Shown here: piece after piece, positions 60,548-64,000 of the stretch
Position numbering within the stretch: position 1 is the stretch's first letter
How the letters are laid out: every line of letters begins with the position of its first letter
Source of the DNA: Flavobacteriales bacterium UBA7666
GTDB taxonomy: Bacteria > Bacteroidota > Bacteroidia > Flavobacteriales_D > Crocinitomicaceae
Length of the DNA stretch: 64,000 nt
Reading direction: 5' to 3'
NCBI GenBank assembly: GCA_002483265.1
Contig: DLHO01000008.1
Location: 1 to 64,000 of the forward strand
Notes under the pieces: model-generated
Databases searched by the model: none
What the model was told of the DNA's origin: nothing
The model's input: only the letters and a program-made list of their open reading frames with translations
Position numbers and translations under genes: made by a program

Positions 60548-60577
60548 CACTCCTGTTCACACAGGAGTGCTTTTTTT
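60547..60577 (+). terminator. Terminator hairpin between the HU and 30-residue genes
   Basis: GCACTCCTG (60547-60555) and CAGGAGTGC (60562-60570) form a perfect 9-bp stem with a six-base loop, followed by seven T. It probably ends the HU transcript, overlapping the next promoter. Confidence 0.88.
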
Positions 60578-60630
60578 AAAAGCTATTGAAAAAGAAATAA
60601 TTGAATTAATAACCATAAAATAATATTGCT

Positions 60631-60723
60631 ATGCCAAGCGGTAAAAAAAGAAAAAGACATAAAATGGCGACGCACAAGCGTAAGAAAAGACTAAGAAAAA
60701 ATCGTCATAAAAAGAAGAAATAA
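60631..60723 (+). CDS. 30-residue very basic protein, likely ribosomal (AURKAIP1/COX24-like)
   Basis: The ORF encodes 30 residues, MPSGKKRKRHKMATHKRKKR then LRKNRHKKKK: about two thirds Lys, Arg or His. The KM..HKRKKRLRKNR pattern resembles the AURKAIP1/COX24 (DUF1713) domain, shared by mitochondrial mS38 and actinobacterial bS22, so a ribosomal or RNA-binding role is likely. I recall near-identical small proteins across Bacteroidetes. It sits between two hairpins with its own -7 box. Confidence 0.85.
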   Translation: MPSGKKRKRHKMATHKRKKRLRKNRHKKKK

Positions 60724-60749
60724 GAATCTTCTTAAGATAGTTGGAAGAG

Positions 60750-60780
60750 CTTAGTAAGTTATTTTGCTTACTAAGTTTTT
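60750..60780 (+). terminator. Terminator after the 30-residue gene
   Basis: CTTAGTAAG (60750-60758) and CTTACTAAG (60767-60775) form a perfect 9-bp stem with an eight-base loop, then TTTTT. It lies 30 bases before the RNase G start. Confidence 0.85.
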
Positions 60781-60810
60781 CTATTTTAGTTACTTTCTAA
60801 TTATACGTTC

Positions 60811-62358
60811 GTGAGTTTAGAACTAGTTGTTGACACCCGTGATGGTGGTGTTTGGCTTGCTCTCTTGCGCGATGGAAAATTAATTGAGTTGCACCAAGAG
60901 CAGGGAAGTACTGATTTTGCTGTGGGTGATATATACCTCGGTAAAGTCAGAAAAGTAGTTCCTAGTTTGAATGCGGCTTTTGTGGATGTTGGATATGAGA
61001 AGGATGCCTTTTTGCATTATCTTGATCTGGGGCCACAATTCCAATCTTTGAATAAGTTTACCAAAGATACCATGCAAGGGAAGCAGAGTGTTGCTGATCT
61101 GCTTTATTTTAAGTCGGAAAAGGACATTCCAAAAGACGGGAAAATTACCGAAATTGTATCAACCACATCACCAATATTGGTTCAGGTTGCTAAAGAGCCT
61201 ATATCAAGCAAAGGGCCTCGTTTAAGTGCAGAATTGACACTTGCGGGTCGTTATTTGGTATTAGTACCATTTTCGGAAAAAATTTCGATCTCCCAAAAAA
61301 TTAAGAGTCAGGAAGAGCGTGACCGTTTACGTCATTTGATGGATGATATCAAACCAAAGAATTTTGGTGTAATCATTCGCACAGTTGCTGAAAACAAAAA
61401 GGTTGAAGCAATTGATCAAGACCTTCGAAACTTGATGGAGAAGTGGAAGAATATGCATGCAAATTTAAAGCAAGCTACTCCACCTCGTCGTGTTTTAGGT
61501 GAAATTGACAAAACGTCATCGATTCTTCGGGATTTACTGAATGCTGATTTCTCAAATATTCATGTGAGTGACGAAAAACTCATGTCTGAATTGAAAGATT
61601 ACATCAGTGGAATTGCTCCAGGTCGTGAGAAAATCTTGAAATTGTATGACGGAAAACTCAATATTTTTGAGCGTTTCGGAATCAATAAGCAGATCAAAAC
61701 GATGTTCGGTAAAAAAGTTCCTTTGCCTTCAGGCGGTTACTTGATTATTGAGCATACGGAAGCAATGCACGTTGTTGATGTGAATAGCGGAAACCGCAAA
61801 GGTGCAGACGGACAAGAATCCAATGCGCTTGCTACAAACGTTGAGGCAGCAGAAGAAATTGCACGTTTACTTCAATTGCGTGATATGGGTGGAATCATTT
61901 GTATTGATTTCATTGATATGCACGATAAGGAAAATAACAAGGACTTGTTTGAGAAATTGAAAGAGTTTATGCGTTCTGATAGAGCTAAGCATAATATCCT
62001 TCCTCCTTCCAAGTTCGGAGTTGTTGAAATTACCCGTCAAAGAGTTAGACCCGAAACAGATATCAATACTTCTGAGACTTGTCCTACTTGTAACGGAACA
62101 GGTGAAGTACAAGCGTCCATTCTTTTCGCTGAAGAAATTGAAATGAATTTGAATTTCCTGTTAGGGGATAAGAAGGAGAAAAAAATATCCCTCTTGGTTC
62201 ACCCATACTTAGAAGCTTACTTCAAAAAAGGATTGATATCCAAACGATGGAAGTGGTTTTTAAAATATAAAAAATGGGTAGATGTGCGTGGCGTTACGTC
62301 ACAACATCTTCTGGAATATAGTTTCCGGGATAAAGATAATAACGAAATTGCTCTCTAG
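60811..62358 (+). CDS. rng: Ribonuclease E/G family protein (RNase G)
   Basis: The 515-residue protein has the RNase E/G core: an S1 domain (VGDIYLGKVRKVVPSLNAAF), the RNase H-like part, and the catalytic region with HVVDVNSGNRKG, IICIDFIDMHDKENN and the zinc-link TCPTCNGTGE. It has no long RNase E C-terminal scaffold. The start is GTG 60811, since MSLELVVDTRDG fits the family and no ATG is near. recX follows three bases later. It should process rRNA and mRNA 5' ends. Confidence 0.94.
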   Translation: MSLELVVDTRDGGVWLALLRDGKLIELHQEQGSTDFAVGDIYLGKVRKVVPSLNAAFVDVGYEKDAFLHYLDLGPQFQSLNKFTKDTMQGKQSVADLLYFKSEKDIPKDGKITEIVSTTSPILVQVAKEPISSKGPRLSAELTLAGRYLVLVPFSEKISISQKIKSQEERDRLRHLMDDIKPKNFGVIIRTVAENKKVEAIDQDLRNLMEKWKNMHANLKQATPPRRVLGEIDKTSSILRDLLNADFSNIHVSDEKLMSELKDYISGIAPGREKILKLYDGKLNIFERFGINKQIKTMFGKKVPLPSGGYLIIEHTEAMHVVDVNSGNRKGADGQESNALATNVEAAEEIARLLQLRDMGGIICIDFIDMHDKENNKDLFEKLKEFMRSDRAKHNILPPSKFGVVEITRQRVRPETDINTSETCPTCNGTGEVQASILFAEEIEMNLNFLLGDKKEKKISLLVHPYLEAYFKKGLISKRWKWFLKYKKWVDVRGVTSQHLLEYSFRDKDNNEIAL

Positions 62359-62360
62359 AA

Positions 62361-62837
62361 ATGGGGGGCAATTTCTCGTTTCTGGAAGCTAAGCACAAAA
62401 TTGAATCCTATTGCGCTTACCAGGATAGAAGTCATTTTGAAGTAAAAAACAAATTATTTTTCTGGGGAATAAATTCCGATCAATCTGATCAGTTATTGGC
62501 GTATTTGATCGAGAATAAATTCCTGGATGAGGGTCGCTTTGCGGAATCCTATGTTTCAGGAAAATTGCGGATCAAACATTGGGGAAGAATTAAGATCAAA
62601 CAAGGATTGAGATTGAAACAAATCTCCGAAAAAATCATTCAATTGGCATTTAAGACCATTGATCCGGACGAATACTTTTCAATTCTTAAGAAGGAAATTG
62701 AAAAAAAACAAAGGGATCTCTCGAATGAAAAAGATCCCTGGAAAAAGAAAGCGAAAGTACTTCGATATGCTCAATCAAAAGGTTTTGAAAACGATTTGAT
62801 TTATGAGGCGTTGGCTTCGCTTGAAGAGGAGGATTAA
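62361..62837 (+). CDS. recX: RecX family regulatory protein
   Basis: RecX modulates RecA filaments. The 158-residue protein has the three-helix RecX repeats: AYQDRSHFEVKNKLFFWGI, LIENKFLDEGRFAESYVSG, KLRIKHWGRIKIKQGLRLK. It starts three bases after the RNase G stop, so the two are co-transcribed. recA is not in the window. Confidence 0.9.
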   Translation: MGGNFSFLEAKHKIESYCAYQDRSHFEVKNKLFFWGINSDQSDQLLAYLIENKFLDEGRFAESYVSGKLRIKHWGRIKIKQGLRLKQISEKIIQLAFKTIDPDEYFSILKKEIEKKQRDLSNEKDPWKKKAKVLRYAQSKGFENDLIYEALASLEEED

Positions 62838-62860
62838 TGTCCATGTCTCGATGCTTCCGC

Positions 62861-62920
62861 CATGTCAGTTCGAGTAGTGAAACGTATCGAGAACACAAGG
62901 CGAAAACTCCACATGACATT
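62861..62920. repeat. Dispersed TCGAGTA...ACATGACA intergenic element, copy B
   Basis: Contains TGTCAGTTCGAGTAGTG, CGTATCGAGAA and AAAACTCCACATGACA in the same order as at 53941-54040. Its end overlaps the stop of the next gene. Confidence 0.5.
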
Positions 62921-63545
62921 ACTTGAAACTAGATTCTTTAAACAATCCCAACATTTTTTTCTTATCAGCATCGTTGTTGTAAGAAATAGTCACTGTCATG
63001 AACTTGCCTTTAACCAAGGCGTTCATCAGTAATTGCGTTGTAAAGACTTTTGCTTCACGGTCATTCAGAGAAAGTTCGTAAGTGTCGAACGTGACTCCGT
63101 TTACTTTTAGAGTTCCAGCTACCGTATCAGCGAAAATCCGTTGGTCCAGGTAATTGTTATAGATCAACTGGTGATTTTGAGCGATAACTCGTTTGTAAGA
63201 AGCCTCATCTCCGGAGAATTCTTCCCAGCTAGACTGAAAATTGTTCTCGAAGTTCTTTTGAAATGCTAAAGTACGTTTGATACCCGACATATTGGAAGTG
63301 GTATCGTCAACTAATTCTTTACTGCGCTCATCCATTGACTCCAAACTGGATTTATTGGTAATAATCCAATTGTCAGGAAACTCCATAGTCCAGCCCAAAG
63401 CCTGACTTGTAAATTTATTTCCATTGAAAGTGCCTTCATCTACTTCTTTTGAATAATCCTTTTTCGTTGGGCCTCCACATGCACCTAATACAAAAAGTGC
63501 GATTGACAAAGCCGGAATAATGGTGTGTTTTAGATTCAATTTCAT
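62919..63545 (-). CDS. Secreted lipoprotein, unknown function
   Basis: The 208-residue protein has a lipoprotein signal with the lipobox LGAC (Cys at residue 23 or so; MKLNLKHTIIPALSIALFVL). The mature part contains FTSQALGWTMEFPDNWIITN, a segment typical of the PsbP-like/DUF1795 fold of extracytoplasmic proteins, and a final VTISYNNDADKKKMLGLFKE. Function unknown. It lies 17 bases downstream of a T9SS-protein gene and could be in its operon. Confidence 0.75.
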   Translation of the reverse strand: MKLNLKHTIIPALSIALFVLGACGGPTKKDYSKEVDEGTFNGNKFTSQALGWTMEFPDNWIITNKSSLESMDERSKELVDDTTSNMSGIKRTLAFQKNFENNFQSSWEEFSGDEASYKRVIAQNHQLIYNNYLDQRIFADTVAGTLKVNGVTFDTYELSLNDREAKVFTTQLLMNALVKGKFMTVTISYNNDADKKKMLGLFKESSFK

Positions 63546-63562
63546 ATTGCTGGATTTTGGTA

Positions 63563-64000
63563 TTAAATAACAATTAGTTTTCGAATAATCTCTTGTGATT
63601 TATCTTCATCATCGTAAAAATGTATTTTTATTTGGTATGTTCCGGCAGAAAAATCCACTGGAATTTCCGTATAACTAAAATACTCACTCTTACCACTTGA
63701 AATTTGTTTTCCATTTAGATCATAAATTTGCCATTCGGTTCTTACAGTTTCAATTGGAATGGTCATAAAAATAGATTCTGAACTGGAAATCGGATTTGGA
63801 AACAGTTCAATTTCGTTCGTAAGTGGAAATGATTGGAGCATTTTTTCCTGATCGAAATGCAACAGGAATAAACCGTATTGTCTGTCTGAAACAAGTAACC
63901 TTTTTGAAGGAAGGTCTGCAAATATCCCCCAATTCCCATTCATTTTGTAAGCACTTTCATCCGGATACGTATCATAATGAGCAACTTCCAGAGGAACAGT
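63563..64000 (-). CDS. 3' part of a T9SS-sorted choice-of-anchor B-like protein (runs off the window)
   Basis: The frame is open from the right edge to the stop, giving 145 residues; an ATG at 63943 is internal, since 19 upstream codons to 64000 also read as coding (EVAHYDTYPDESAYKMNGNW). HYDTYPDES, NGNWGIFADLPSKRLLVSD and YGLFLLHFD match the choice-of-anchor B/LVIVD-repeat group. The C-terminus is a T9SS sorting domain (FPNPISSSESIF to RKLIVI). It is secreted and attached to or released from the surface. Confidence 0.85.
   Translation of the reverse strand, partial: TVPLEVAHYDTYPDESAYKMNGNWGIFADLPSKRLLVSDRQYGLFLLHFDQEKMLQSFPLTNEIELFPNPISSSESIFMTIPIETVRTEWQIYDLNGKQISSGKSEYFSYTEIPVDFSAGTYQIKIHFYDDEDKSQEIIRKLIVI

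Noticed and set aside
1..64000. tRNA, rRNA, CRISPR array, prophage or integrase
   Set aside because: Reading through the gaps showed no cloverleaf with CCA-type ends, no rRNA-like blocks, no regular direct repeats with spacers, and no phage or recombinase genes.

Overview
The window reads as a chromosomal segment of a Bacteroidetes bacterium of the order Flavobacteriales, most like Fluviicola and other Crocinitomicaceae (inference from gene content, no search run). Signs are type IX secretion sorting domains, gliding genes gldD and gldE, menaquinone genes, a DnaJ with only one pair of zinc motifs, low GC, almost no Shine-Dalgarno sequences, and many Bacteroidetes -7 boxes of the form TAnnTTTG a few bases upstream of start codons. 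I saw no tRNA, rRNA, CRISPR array, transposase or phage gene.

Layout. 1-5 kb: a small membrane protein, then a polyprenyl diphosphate synthase, rlmN and an LTA-synthase-like membrane sulfatase on the minus strand. 5-12.4 kb: grpE-dnaJ, a CPBP protease, a NatA/NatB-type ABC exporter, an exopolyphosphatase-like protein and a response regulator with an AAA+ domain but no DNA-binding domain; three related palindromes (two of them perfect over 40 bp) lie at gene ends here. 12.4-19 kb: a lipoprotein, three tandem paralogous secreted proteins and a 1001-residue YfhO-type membrane protein. 19-32 kb: a surface-glycan cluster centred on CMP-pseudaminic acid synthesis (pseB, pseC, pseF, a PseH-like acetyltransferase, pseI) with two glycosyltransferases, a methyltransferase, a HAD hydrolase, an SDR/ATP-grasp fusion and a divergent flippase. 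No pseG is recognisable and an apparently decayed gene sits between pseC and pseF. 32-43 kb: alaS, an ABC ATPase with an unusual membrane partner, an AarF/UbiB kinase and two amino-acid permeases. 43-46 kb: dnaK inside a 41-bp perfect inverted repeat, and a SMI1/KNR4 protein between 17-bp direct repeats. 46-54 kb: menC-menA, a beta-barrel protein, a nitronate monooxygenase-like operon, a rhodanese-DedA-aroE run and small proteins. 54-64 kb: a secreted M14 carboxypeptidase, ssb-gldE-gldD, mutY diverging from an HU gene, a 30-residue very basic protein, RNase G, recX, a lipoprotein and the 3' end of a T9SS-sorted protein that runs off the window.

How it fits together. The chaperone genes grpE and dnaK lie in different places but share a promoter-like element (TGGCA-N6-TTGACT) and nearby TGTCAG-type repeats, which suggests one heat-shock control circuit. 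The pse cluster should supply a nonulosonic acid for a cell-surface glycan, possibly the O-glycan of exported proteins. The gld genes and sorting domains show the gliding/type IX export machinery is in use. The best candidates for undescribed biology are the non-canonical pse cluster with its SDR/ATP-grasp fusion, the shared chaperone promoter, the HTH-less GAFTSA regulator, and the ABC ATPase/membrane-protein pair.
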